Assembly: GCA_011525695.1 (NCBI GenBank)
Contig: WYBX01000065.1
Coordinates: 28,483 to 92,482, forward strand
From: Verrucomicrobiia bacterium
GTDB lineage: Bacteria > Verrucomicrobiota > Verrucomicrobiia > Opitutales > Opitutaceae
DNA: 64,000 bases
Direction of reading: 5' to 3'
Program-made: the position numbers and the translations under genes
Notes under the pieces: generated by a model
What the model was told of the DNA's origin: nothing
What the model saw: only the letters and a program-made list of their open reading frames with translations
Databases searched by the model: none
Shown here: positions 7,777-15,926 of the stretch, piece after piece
Numbering within the stretch: position 1 is the first letter of the stretch
Layout of the letters: each line of letters begins with the position of its first letter

Positions 7777-9729
7777 TCAGCGGGTGGTCAGATCGTCGAT
7801 CCAGAACACGGTCGGGGACACGGGCATGTCCGCGCCGGGCAGATCGTCGTAATCGAGTCCGCCCGGCCGCTCGATGTTTTCAGCCTCGAGCAGATGCGGC
7901 GGGACCAGCCCGTTCCACGATCCCGTCCGGAATACGATCCGCTCCAGGTTCGGCGTCTTTTCGGTGAACGGGATCTCCTCCTCGACGGTGCTGCCGTCGA
8001 CGCGAAGCGTGTAGGACTGGGAGGCACAGTCGAGGTCCAGCTCGATCGCATACCAGCGCTGGGATGAGATCCGGGTCTGTGGCGCGGTGCGGCGCCCGTG
8101 ATCATGGGACAGCCACGCCCTATTCAACTTGATCCGCATGGGCCGATGGTGCCTCTGGCTCTGGACTTCGATCTCGCATGTGGCGCCCTGCGCGATCTCG
8201 CGCAGTTGCACGCGGAAGCTGACTTTCACGCGCTTCGATGCCGGGAAGACGCGTTCGGCCAGGGCGTAGTCGTAAGGTTCCTCGTCGCGCAGCTCGAGAA
8301 CGCGGTTCTGAGTTCCAGGTTCGTTGACCACACGGGTCGGTGCCCACTGGGGGAGGTGAAGCGTCCATCGGTCGAGGTCGGCAACCGAGGTCCCGTTCTC
8401 AAAATTGTCGTTGAGGTGTTTCGTTTCGGCGCCCGCGAGCGGCAGCGTCGAGCGGGAGATCCAAATGTCCTCCTTGTTCATGCTGTTGACGATCCAGAGG
8501 TGATCGCCGGGCGGGTTGCCATTGCCCTCGGTGATGCCGCGGAAATAATGCTGGCCAGCCCCCTTGTACTGGCCGCGATATCGCCGAACCGGCACTTCGC
8601 CCTGCAGGCAGAGAATCGTGTCAAAGATGTGCCCATCGGTGCCGACCAGGGCCGTGGTGGGAAAGCGGTTGACCATCGTGGCAGAGTGATTGTGGACGAT
8701 GACATAGCGGCCGTCGTCCGTCCGCTGGCCCCACGTTTTCGCGCCGGTGGTGCGCAGCGTCTTGTTCTGGACAATGGGCGTCCAGGTCCGGCCGCGATCC
8801 GTGCTGAGCGCCGAATACTGGTTTTTCCAGAGTCCGACGGTCACGCCGTCGGGCCGCGTGTACCAGGCGAGCGCCTTGCCCGCACCGGCCGAGGTGACGA
8901 TCCGGGCATTGAACTCTGCGGCCCCGGCGACCTGGTCGGGCACGATCGCATAAAAACCATCCTTCGCGCGGTCCTCCTCCCACCATTGTAGCGTGACGAG
9001 CTTGTCGGCGAGCAGCGCCTCGCAAGCCTCGAGGAATCCCGGGTCGCTGCTCGTCCGGTAGAAGGGGAAGGAAGTGTTTCGTTCGTCGAATCCGGCGTGC
9101 CGGTTGTAGCGGATGAAATAGATCGGCCCAAACGAGCCATCGGCATGAATTTCGCGGACAACCCGACCAATGCCGTTGCCGGCGTTCGGCGAGTTTTGCG
9201 GCGTTTCGCAGAAACCATAGAAGCCGAGGGTGAGCAGCCGGCCGTTCGGCGCCACGTAGAAGCCCATCCGCTGGTGCATGACGGCGGTCATGGCTCCCGC
9301 GGCAATGTGGACGCCCTCCTGTTTGATCTCCGGCAGCACATATTCGGGGAACACCACGCGCGGAGGCGACCAGGTGTAGCCGTCGTCTGAGGTCATCACC
9401 GAGGTGTGGGTGGGCGGTTCATGCTCCTGGGTGAGCGCGCTGAGGTACTGCAGGTGGAACCGGCCGTTCCAATAGGCGAGGTAGGGCTGGTGATTGTACG
9501 TGAAGCCGGTGACGCCTCCGCCGGGCGGGCGGGTGCGGTTGGCGCGCATCGCCTGGATGTTGTGCACGCCAACGGCATGCGGCAGCCGGCCGTCGTAGTA
9601 GGCCTTGTCGGGCTGAATCTCGCCGGTGTAACGGACGGGTTCGTCGGCGAATGCCGGGCGATCGGCGGAAAGCGCAATGGCCGGATGAAGGAACAGGCAG
9701 GGGGAAATCAGGAGCAGTTTGATTCTCAT
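7777..9729 (-). CDS. secreted Asp-box propeller protein with C-terminal jelly-roll domain (paralogue)
   Basis: The 650-residue product has a short signal peptide (residues 1-22) and the same two-part architecture as its neighbour: an N-terminal propeller with TSDDGYTWSPP and STDRGRTWTPI, the shared LVTLQWWEEDRAKDGFY and SMNKEDIWISRS blocks, and a C-terminal beta-sandwich that ends in FWIDDL. An extra segment around residues 265-285 is absent from the paralogue. The two genes are 20 bp apart, so a local duplication with later divergence is likely. Possible roles are cleavage of two related linkages of the same polymer or two sulfation or acetylation forms of it. Confidence 0.85.
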   Translation of the reverse strand: MRIKLLLISPCLFLHPAIALSADRPAFADEPVRYTGEIQPDKAYYDGRLPHAVGVHNIQAMRANRTRPPGGGVTGFTYNHQPYLAYWNGRFHLQYLSALTQEHEPPTHTSVMTSDDGYTWSPPRVVFPEYVLPEIKQEGVHIAAGAMTAVMHQRMGFYVAPNGRLLTLGFYGFCETPQNSPNAGNGIGRVVREIHADGSFGPIYFIRYNRHAGFDERNTSFPFYRTSSDPGFLEACEALLADKLVTLQWWEEDRAKDGFYAIVPDQVAGAAEFNARIVTSAGAGKALAWYTRPDGVTVGLWKNQYSALSTDRGRTWTPIVQNKTLRTTGAKTWGQRTDDGRYVIVHNHSATMVNRFPTTALVGTDGHIFDTILCLQGEVPVRRYRGQYKGAGQHYFRGITEGNGNPPGDHLWIVNSMNKEDIWISRSTLPLAGAETKHLNDNFENGTSVADLDRWTLHLPQWAPTRVVNEPGTQNRVLELRDEEPYDYALAERVFPASKRVKVSFRVQLREIAQGATCEIEVQSQRHHRPMRIKLNRAWLSHDHGRRTAPQTRISSQRWYAIELDLDCASQSYTLRVDGSTVEEEIPFTEKTPNLERIVFRTGSWNGLVPPHLLEAENIERPGGLDYDDLPGADMPVSPTVFWIDDLTTR

Positions 9730-9784
9730 GTTTGTGTTGGCCGAAAAGGGCTGGACGCCGGATTAGCGGCGAAGTGAGTCGGGC

Positions 9785-12190
9785 TCATTGAAACTGAAAG
9801 GCGTAGAGCTTGGCCTGGTGGACCTCGATCCTCAGGCGCGTGGGCCGGCCTGCAAGCGATGCCAAATCCGCACCGGATTTCCACGCTACGAGTCCGGCAA
9901 CCGAGTCTTCCCGCACGGGAACGCAATCCCCGAGGGCGAACCCCGGAATGGGCGTACCCGACGCATCCTGAAGCTCCACGCGGACCGATCCGCCTGACGA
10001 ATCCGTGTTCAGCACGAGGCGCTGGCCAGCGAACGTGAACGGTTTCGTGACCAGAACCCCGGCACCCTTGACGGCGTCCGCCGGTTCGACAGCGACAAAG
10101 CCGTCGAGCCGCTGCTCGAGTCGCAGCAGGCGATCGTGGATGCCCCCTTCGTGTTCCTGGCCACCATAGAGGGCGCCGCCATGTTCGGTGAAGCGAACGG
10201 TGCCATACTGCCAGAGCTTGTCGCCTCGGCGGATGATCCCGTGCTCCATGAGCGCCTCGAGCACCTCGCGGCCATCGAGTTTCCACCCGCTCGGGAAATA
10301 GTAGGGATCTTCGTAGCGCGTCCAGTGCGTGCCGTCGCGGCTGACCATGAGGAAACTGCCGGGGCGGACGTTTGCGTCGAAAACATAGCGCCAGGGGAAT
10401 GCGACATAGGTGTCGGGGGCCCACTCGTACTTGTGGGCTTTGAAGCGGTAGACCTGGCCACCGGTGTCAATGATCGGCATTTCGCCGCGCGTTGGCCGTG
10501 CGAGCACGAGGTCGTCAATCCAGGGGGAGTCGGTGGGCTGAAAGGGCCAGGGAATGAACAGATCGGGAATTTCCGTGTGGCCGGTCCGGCGACGGGTCTC
10601 GGGCTGTTCCGAAACCGCCCGGAAGTAGGCATGATACAGCCCGCGCTGGTCGTCCCAATAGAAAGTCGTGCTGCCATCATTGTCGAAGGGGTGGCCGACC
10701 GTCTCGTTGCGGGCGAAATGAACGCCATCGGCAGACGTGAAGAGGTAATACCCGCGATAGATGGCGTAGAGGAGAAGCTTGTAGCGTTCGTCGGGAGTCG
10801 CGGCGGGATTCGAGTCCTTGATCAGCGCTCCCTGGCCCGCGTGCGCGATGACGATGTTGGTGTCGCGCTCGCCCTCCCACGAGTGGAGCCCGAGCGCAGG
10901 CTTTTCCCACTGCAGGCCATCCTTGGAAGTGGCGAGGCAGATCACGTGCGGCTTGCCGCTGAACATGCCCGTGTTCGTGTAGAGCATGCGCAGCTCATCG
11001 CCCTCGTCCCAGACGGTGACGAGATCCGGGATGGTCGAGCCCATCCGGGGCGTGGGTTCCCACGCGCGGGTGTTCCGGAACCCGGTGGCTTCGCGGACCT
11101 GAGGCGGCTGGGGTCGGAAGGCAATGTTGGCCTGGGTGTCGACCAGCGCTGCGTCGATCAGCACGTGCTTGCGCGAGCCGAGCGGAAATGGCGCGGCGGG
11201 ATCGCGATCGGCAGCAAAGAGCAGAGGCGGCCCATTCGGTTGGTTGGCTGGGCGGGGATTCGCTGCGTGCGCCCGGGAGAAACTGGCGGGCGGAGTGAAA
11301 TTCCGGGAGTAGCGCGCGATGCTCGAGAGCCGATACTCGTCGATTGATGCCGCCAAATCCTCGCAGATCGTGAGTTCCTTCAGGACGCCGAGCATCGGGA
11401 GAAGTCCACCCTTCCCTGGAAGGGGTTGCAGCTGGCCGTCCACGAAGTGGCGAAGCTGACGCTCTGCGGCGGTGTAGGTGAACGCAAGGTGGTGCCAGCC
11501 GCCGTCGTTGATTCGTGCGGTGTCAGTTGGAACCGGAAGCTCGAAGCGGTAGCTGGCGGATGGGCCGCCAATTTCGGCCGAAGTTTCGGTGGTGGTCCGG
11601 CTGACGAGAACGAAGGACCGGCGACCCGGCGAAAGGCGCAGCCCGTTCTCCATCGGCAGGCCGCGCGGATAGTCCTGTTCGTTGCGAACCTTATAGAGGG
11701 TGGCGGTGCCCTGCTGTGCTCCCTCCGCCTTGAACCAGAACTCGATCGTCCAATCGTAATAGCCGATGTTGAACCGTTCAGGCACGTCATTGGACAAACC
11801 GGCCGTTGGAGCCGAACTGTAGCGCTGGCGGTTGTCGGGCCAGATCACGCGCGCGATTGTCGTGGCGGGGACATGCAGCGCCCGGCCGAATTTTCCTGCG
11901 ACGAGACCGTACTTTCCCTCGACATGCAGCGGCTTCGCCGGTGGCTCACCCTTCCCCTCGGTGCGGACCCACCACTCGCCGAAGGCGGATTGGAGTCGCA
12001 GATCATATTGGTGGGCGCTCGCGTCCGTGAGGAGGACATTGGGATAATTTGGTTCGTCGAAGAGCCAGAGCGCGGTCGTGTGCTCGTCGACTCCCGGTGG
12101 GGCGCCAGCCGAGCAGGTGAATGTCCACACTAGACCAGCGATGCACGCCGACCTGCGGGGAAGCAGCAACCGGATGTGTTTCGCATTCAT
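9785..12190 (-). CDS. secreted LamG plus GH43/GH32-like propeller protein
   Basis: From ATG 12190 the product is 801 residues: signal peptide (about 1-28), a LamG/concanavalin A-like domain (about 35-290, with the typical YYDWTIEFWFKAEG and GGWHHLAFTYTAAERQL motifs), then a five-bladed-propeller-like region (about 330-780) with TSKDGLQWEKP and TSADGVHFARN blades. An upstream ATG at 12226 is possible, but 12190 gives a proper signal peptide and a 4-bp ATGA overlap with the preceding gene. The C-terminal half is related in style to the lipoprotein encoded at 21289-22893. It probably binds and perhaps hydrolyses a surface glycan. Catalytic residues are not assigned. Confidence 0.83.
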   Translation of the reverse strand: MNAKHIRLLLPRRSACIAGLVWTFTCSAGAPPGVDEHTTALWLFDEPNYPNVLLTDASAHQYDLRLQSAFGEWWVRTEGKGEPPAKPLHVEGKYGLVAGKFGRALHVPATTIARVIWPDNRQRYSSAPTAGLSNDVPERFNIGYYDWTIEFWFKAEGAQQGTATLYKVRNEQDYPRGLPMENGLRLSPGRRSFVLVSRTTTETSAEIGGPSASYRFELPVPTDTARINDGGWHHLAFTYTAAERQLRHFVDGQLQPLPGKGGLLPMLGVLKELTICEDLAASIDEYRLSSIARYSRNFTPPASFSRAHAANPRPANQPNGPPLLFAADRDPAAPFPLGSRKHVLIDAALVDTQANIAFRPQPPQVREATGFRNTRAWEPTPRMGSTIPDLVTVWDEGDELRMLYTNTGMFSGKPHVICLATSKDGLQWEKPALGLHSWEGERDTNIVIAHAGQGALIKDSNPAATPDERYKLLLYAIYRGYYLFTSADGVHFARNETVGHPFDNDGSTTFYWDDQRGLYHAYFRAVSEQPETRRRTGHTEIPDLFIPWPFQPTDSPWIDDLVLARPTRGEMPIIDTGGQVYRFKAHKYEWAPDTYVAFPWRYVFDANVRPGSFLMVSRDGTHWTRYEDPYYFPSGWKLDGREVLEALMEHGIIRRGDKLWQYGTVRFTEHGGALYGGQEHEGGIHDRLLRLEQRLDGFVAVEPADAVKGAGVLVTKPFTFAGQRLVLNTDSSGGSVRVELQDASGTPIPGFALGDCVPVREDSVAGLVAWKSGADLASLAGRPTRLRIEVHQAKLYAFQFQ

Positions 12191-13092
12191 TTGAAGATCT
12201 GCACTTGTCCGACCGGCTCGCGCCACCAGGCGCCGATGGGGTCGATGTCGAGCGAGCGCAGGGCGTTCTCGGCGGTGGCGTCGGCGAGTTTGAAATCGGT
12301 GATGAGAACCTCCTCGTCCGCCATCGAGGCCTCCTGGATGATGTTGCCATCGGGCGCCACGAGCCGGCTTTGACCATGCGAGCCCGTGCGCCAGTCGTCG
12401 GCCGGGGCGTTGGCGTGCGCAATGAAGACGCCGTTCTCGGCGGCGCGGGCCATGACTTGCGCACGGTAGGGGACCATCTTGGTTTCCTTGAATGGTGCCG
12501 CCTCGTGCGAGATGTAGAACAAGACCCGGGCGCCGGCGAGCACGGGCAGCCGCGCCAGTTCCGGGTAGCGGCTGTCATGGCAGATGAACACACTGACGGG
12601 CACGCCGTCGAAATACACGACGGGCGCGACCGACGAGCCGGGGGTGCAGTCCCACGCAGTGTCGCCACCGATGACATGGACCTTGTGATGGCGCGCGACG
12701 ATCTCGCCCCGTGAATTGATGAAGAGCGCCGTGTTGAGGAATTTCCCGGCCGGCTTTGTGGCGGTGCCAACGATGGCGTTGATCGAATATTCGCGGCACG
12801 CGGCGGCGATTTCCGTGGCGGCCCTCTCGAGGGTGGCCTCGTCGAGCGTTTTCGCGAAGTCGGCATAGTAGCTGGAAATGGCGCATTCGGGAAACGCGAC
12901 GACCTGCACGCCCTTTGCCGCGCACTCACCGAGCCGCGCGCGGATCTTTGCCACGTTGGCGGCGACATCGCGTTCGGACCGCATCTGGACGACGGCCACG
13001 CGCAGGATTGGCCGGGCATCGACCTGGGATTCGGTGGCATGGCCGGCAAGAGCGCCGGCCAGCAGGAGGAGGGGCAGCAAGCGGGTTTTCAT
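12187..13092 (-). CDS. secreted carbon-nitrogen hydrolase (nitrilase superfamily), second copy
   Basis: The 301-residue product has a signal peptide (1-19, ending GHAT) and the full nitrilase triad: E69 in VAFPECAISSYY, K137 in RHHKVHVIGG and C171 in VFICHDSRYPE. It differs strongly from the secreted amidase at 4889-5770, so it is not a recent duplicate and may use a different amide. It overlaps the upstream remnant gene by 4 bp (13089-13092) and the downstream LamG gene by 4 bp (12187-12190), which makes cotranscription and coupled translation very likely. Confidence 0.88.
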   Translation of the reverse strand: MKTRLLPLLLLAGALAGHATESQVDARPILRVAVVQMRSERDVAANVAKIRARLGECAAKGVQVVAFPECAISSYYADFAKTLDEATLERAATEIAAACREYSINAIVGTATKPAGKFLNTALFINSRGEIVARHHKVHVIGGDTAWDCTPGSSVAPVVYFDGVPVSVFICHDSRYPELARLPVLAGARVLFYISHEAAPFKETKMVPYRAQVMARAAENGVFIAHANAPADDWRTGSHGQSRLVAPDGNIIQEASMADEEVLITDFKLADATAENALRSLDIDPIGAWWREPVGQVQIFK

Positions 13093-13310
13093 GGATGTGG
13101 CGCAGATGGGGCGGTGGCTTCGGAAAGGGGTCCGTAATATTCCGGATGGCGGCGGGCGATAGGGCCGCCCTTCGTAAAGTTGGCTGGCTTGTCGGCGAGG
13201 GTGGGAACCATCTTCAAGCCGGCAACGGTCACAGGCGGGGGCGTTGCCAGGGCGGTCGCCTGGACGGCGAGCATGGGAAGCACTAGTACAATGGCGCGGA
13301 GAGGATTCAT
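13089..13310 (-). pseudogene. internally deleted secreted nitrilase remnant
   Basis: This 73-codon frame has an intact signal peptide (about 1-22), then VTVAGLKMVPTLADKPANF, which parallels the mature N-terminus of the amidase at 4889-5770 (VVAALKVMPATGDKATNL). It then jumps to ARRHPEYYGPLSEATAP, which parallels that protein's C-terminus (RVRHPELYGPLVAPAAS). The whole catalytic core is missing, about 220 residues by comparison, while the frame is kept. The simplest reading is a large in-frame deletion of a third secreted amidase, leaving a small exported peptide still translated at the 4-bp ATGA junction with the next gene. A functional small secreted protein cannot be excluded. Confidence 0.7.
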
Positions 13311-13373
13311 GAGAGGTTCAGCGGTGCAGTGGGGTTTCGATCTGCATTGCCGACGTGAAGGGTCTGAGTGGCG

Positions 13374-15926
13374 TCATAGTTCGCTGAGGGCCAGCGCGCT
13401 CCGGACCCACTCCTGGTCTTCGGCGGAATGCCGGAGCGCGGCCCCGGGAATCGGCGTGAATTCGCCCGGCCGATCATTCCACCGCACCTCGAGAAAGGCG
13501 TCCTCTCCTCCCGGGTGATCGTATACGAGTCGCACGCGGACGGGCTCACCGCGCTTTGCTGCAATGGACGCTTCCCTCACTCCCGGGAGCCCGGCACCAT
13601 CGAGCACAGACTCGCCGCGGGCCTCCAGCCGGACCGACTGATCGGAGCGCACCCGCAGTGTCACGGCCCCGTCCCGCGGCCAAATCAAGAAACCGCGCCA
13701 CTCGGCGGACCAGTTGCGGCCGCGCTCCGGTCCTGTCCAATCGTGATCGAGCGTGGCGATTGGATTGGCGGCCTCGACGCGCTTCAGGCCGGGGTCGCCG
13801 TAAAGAATTCCCGCGAGACCGGGGTGCCTGGGATCTCGGGATGGCGGTGGTCCCCCCGGCCTGAATGCGGTCCGGTAGACCTCGAGCTCGCGCTCGAAGA
13901 GGGGCACCAGATCGGTCCAGTGATACGGCACCTTCTTCAGCCGGGCCGGGTTCCACGCGGGCACGTCGCTGACGCTGTCGTAGGCGGGATCGAGCAATGC
14001 GCCAAGTTGGCGGAAAGTGACGACCGAGCGCTCGAGTGGTTGCAGGAACGCCTCCCGCGTGACGTTGCGCCCGGGGGCATCGGCACTGGCACGTGCGACC
14101 GCGGCCTGCATCTTTTCCTGGTAGTACTGCACGACGAGCCGGATCGCTTCGGCGTCGAGCCTGAGCGCGTTGGCTTCGTCCCGGTGGCGCGTCGCGACCT
14201 TCGCAAATTGGGCGGAGAGTGCCGCACCGCGGCTTGCCGCGGCAAGCACATCATCGAGGAACTCCGATGGCGTCGGCGAAGGCGGAACTTTTCCTCGACG
14301 AATCGTATCGAGGTAGTCGGGGATGCGCTGGGCGACGTCCGTGAGGGAAAGGAACGGGATGCCGGGTGCGCTCTCGAGTTGCGCCAGCCGGATGCCGGCC
14401 GCGATGACCGTGTGGTTGTCCTCGCCGAGCCAAATCAGCCGCTGCAACCCCGGCAGCACATCCGAGGCCGCGGCTTGCGCAGCGAGCAGCAACTGCGCCG
14501 CCTCCGTGTTTCCGAAATGTCGGCCGAGTTCGTCCTCCCACCAGGCGTGCTCAGCATCCGGATCGCGATTTGGATTCCAGGCATAGCGTGCCCACGCGAT
14601 ATTCCAGAACCGGTCGCGCATCCATTGGACAACTGGCAGTGCCGGTTCGGAACCCAGCGGCCAGCGCCACGATTTGCGCGGGTAAAGGTGCAGCCCGCCG
14701 GCGCCGGCATTCATGGAGTTGGCGACACAGGTGCGGATGTAATCCGGCGCGAACCAGCGGAATGGCTCGAGATTGGCGGCCATGTGAATGTTGACCACGA
14801 ACTTTCCCGTGAGCCTGGCCCATAGTTCATTCGCGGGATCCGGTCGCTGGTCGGCAATCATCTCGACGTTGAACTTGCGCTCCATCCACACGTCCGGGTT
14901 GAGTTCGGCGACCTTCCGCGCCCGGGGAAGATCAATGCCCCATGAGCGCAGCCAAATCGGGCCGCGGGCACCACCGCGGCGTATCGCCGGTATGAGCACG
15001 TCATTAACCCAGGTGTCCGTATGATCCGGTGCGAGGGCTTCTCCCGGAGTGATGTAATAGCCGATTTCAGGAAACTCGCGGGCAAATGTTTCCACTGCGT
15101 ACGCGGTGTAATCCCGCAGCAAGGGCGTGGGCGTCCGGTTTTCGTCCGGCAGCCCATGCGCCTGCTGAAAATAAACCGACGTGTGGATATTGTAGAATTC
15201 GAACAGCAACCGGATATTCCGACGGCCCGCCTCGCCAACGAGCCAGTGGAGCATCTCGCGGTTCGTCTCGATCTGTGCGGCATCGATTCCCGACTGCGCC
15301 TCGGAAAATCGGTCAAATCTCACGAAGTAGGCGAAGGGATGGCCGTTCCACAGCGTCAGGAAATTGAAACGCCGAGCTGCCATGAAATCCAACCACTGAA
15401 TCCAAAGCTCGCGGTCGTAGAAGAAGGGGAACTCCCCCGGTGTGACCGGGAAGTTGTAGGCCCCCAGCTTCATCAGCAGCAGGCACGGTCCGCGCAGCGT
15501 CATGGCGGGCGCGTCGCTTGTGCTCCAGTCCGGCGACACTTCGCCGTCACGGCGAATCCGCTCCGCCGCCTCGAGGCAGCCATAGAGCGCGCCGGCCCCG
15601 TCAAAACCGGTGACCGCAATGCGATTCGCTGATGTGCTCACGGCGAAACCTTCTGCGCGGCGCGCGTTCGCCGGCAGCAGCGTCGATTCGGGATCGACCC
15701 GGATCTCGAGCGCAACGGCGTCTCCGAGATAGCCATGCTCAGTGAGGGCGAGCCGAAGTTGTGAGCGACCCCATGCGATGCGAGGGTCATCGGAACTCGG
15801 GGCGGCGAAGACCGCGGCCGGCAGCAGGGTGACGAGCGAAAGAATGGCCGCGGTGAAGTGCCCGCGCCATGGCATCCGACCCATCCATCGGCTACGCCGG
15901 GCAAGGCAATGGGGACTAGTCTTCAT
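13374..15926 (-). CDS. secreted GH67/GH20-like glycoside hydrolase with C-terminal PA14-like domain
   Basis: From ATG 15926 the 850-residue product has a long signal peptide (about 1-41), an N-terminal alpha/beta domain of the type that precedes GH20 and GH67 barrels (about 45-150, ending in ALYGCLEAAERI), a TIM-barrel-like catalytic region (about 160-560, with FNFLTLWNGHPFAYF and GYYITPGEALAPDHTDTW), a helical segment, and a C-terminal PA14-like sandwich (about 700-835, RNWSAEWRGFLIWP). Alpha-glucuronidase-like or hexosaminidase-like activity is plausible. The acid residue in ITPGEA is a candidate catalytic Glu. It overlaps the upstream esterase gene by 4 bp, which supports this start over the one 24 codons earlier. 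Confidence 0.82.
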   Translation of the reverse strand: MKTSPHCLARRSRWMGRMPWRGHFTAAILSLVTLLPAAVFAAPSSDDPRIAWGRSQLRLALTEHGYLGDAVALEIRVDPESTLLPANARRAEGFAVSTSANRIAVTGFDGAGALYGCLEAAERIRRDGEVSPDWSTSDAPAMTLRGPCLLLMKLGAYNFPVTPGEFPFFYDRELWIQWLDFMAARRFNFLTLWNGHPFAYFVRFDRFSEAQSGIDAAQIETNREMLHWLVGEAGRRNIRLLFEFYNIHTSVYFQQAHGLPDENRTPTPLLRDYTAYAVETFAREFPEIGYYITPGEALAPDHTDTWVNDVLIPAIRRGGARGPIWLRSWGIDLPRARKVAELNPDVWMERKFNVEMIADQRPDPANELWARLTGKFVVNIHMAANLEPFRWFAPDYIRTCVANSMNAGAGGLHLYPRKSWRWPLGSEPALPVVQWMRDRFWNIAWARYAWNPNRDPDAEHAWWEDELGRHFGNTEAAQLLLAAQAAASDVLPGLQRLIWLGEDNHTVIAAGIRLAQLESAPGIPFLSLTDVAQRIPDYLDTIRRGKVPPSPTPSEFLDDVLAAASRGAALSAQFAKVATRHRDEANALRLDAEAIRLVVQYYQEKMQAAVARASADAPGRNVTREAFLQPLERSVVTFRQLGALLDPAYDSVSDVPAWNPARLKKVPYHWTDLVPLFERELEVYRTAFRPGGPPPSRDPRHPGLAGILYGDPGLKRVEAANPIATLDHDWTGPERGRNWSAEWRGFLIWPRDGAVTLRVRSDQSVRLEARGESVLDGAGLPGVREASIAAKRGEPVRVRLVYDHPGGEDAFLEVRWNDRPGEFTPIPGAALRHSAEDQEWVRSALALSEL

